Of a DNA stretch of 5,489 bases, positions 5,359 through 5,489 are shown in pieces. The DNA comes from Desulfamplus sp. Its GTDB lineage: Bacteria; Desulfobacterota; Desulfobacteria; Desulfobacterales; Desulfobacteraceae. Both the position numbers and the translations under genes were made by a program. Under the pieces are notes generated by a model. That model was not told where the DNA came from. It saw only the letters and a list, made by a program, of their open reading frames with translations, and made no database searches. How positions within the stretch are numbered: the stretch's first letter is position 1; each line of letters starts with the position of its first letter. The stretch lies in the NCBI GenBank assembly GCA_015233755.1, contig JADFXA010000165.1, positions 1 to 5,489 of the forward strand. The letters run 5' to 3'.

Positions 5359-5489
5359 CTATTGCAAAATAAAAGTGGTAAAATATACGTTTTTTATAAT
5401 TTTTGAAGACAATGCTTTATTGAGCTCTTGAATAAGGCGGTATTTAAAATTTAATTTGCCTTCAGGTGTCCTTAATATAAGCCAGCTCG
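5359..5489 (-). CDS. fliL: Flagellar basal body-associated protein FliL, C-terminal fragment
   Basis: FliL is a single-pass inner-membrane protein whose periplasmic domain surrounds the stator units and supports torque. Only the last 42 codons (plus two bases of a further codon) are in the window, ending at TAG 5361-5359. The readable tail includes LRTPEGKLNFKYRLIQELNKAL (5-26) and ends KNVYFTTFILQ (32-42). This matches the family's usual ending, in which a TPEGK...L..EL..... segment is followed by VYFTEFVIQ or similar. Position directly before fliM agrees. The 5' part, membrane helix and start lie beyond the right edge. The 61 bases between this stop and fliM are AT-rich and contain a TATAAT (5342-5337) without a good -35. 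Confidence 0.93.
   Translation of the reverse strand, partial: SWLILRTPEGKLNFKYRLIQELNKALSSKIIKNVYFTTFILQ

Overview
The window is a single minus-strand block of flagellar genes. In transcription order (right to left) it reads fliL (C-terminal end only), fliM, fliN, fliO, fliP, fliQ, fliR, flhB, flhA (N-terminal end only). I see no plus-strand gene, tRNA, rRNA, CRISPR array, insertion sequence or phage element. Both outer genes are cut by the window edges, so the main operon promoter (presumably upstream of fliL) is not visible.

The DNA is AT-rich. Two things suggest a motile Gram-negative-type bacterium: FliP carries a cleavable-looking signal peptide, and the gene order is the fliL-M-N-O-P-Q-R-flhB-flhA order common in proteobacteria and their relatives. 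From general resemblance of FliM, FlhB and the FliL tail I lean towards Desulfobacterota ('Deltaproteobacteria'), but this is a guess and no marker here fixes the taxonomy.

Layout: 5489-5359 is the end of fliL (stator/basal-body inner-membrane protein). 5297-3902 holds fliM and fliN, the C-ring switch that binds CheY-P and sets rotation direction. 3902-2382 holds fliO, fliP and fliQ, and 2230-1439 holds fliR: the assembly factor and the three subunits of the type III export gate. 1435-362 is flhB, the substrate-specificity switch, and 213-1 is the start of flhA, the export-gate ring protein. Several junctions are very tight: fliN/fliO share one base, fliO/fliP overlap by 11 bases, and fliR/flhB are 3 bases apart. 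These suggest translational coupling.

Two junctions are unusually loose, and both hold strong dyad symmetry. The 151-base fliQ-fliR gap has a perfect 12-bp hairpin 23 bases before fliR. The 148-base flhB-flhA gap has a perfect 18-bp palindrome immediately after flhB, followed by a consensus extended -10 promoter element and a strong Shine-Dalgarno site for flhA. These two non-coding stretches, plus an NPTR variant of the normally NPTH self-cleavage motif in FlhB, are the points most worth a second look. Otherwise this is an ordinary flagellar export operon, and I found no evidence of a novel system.
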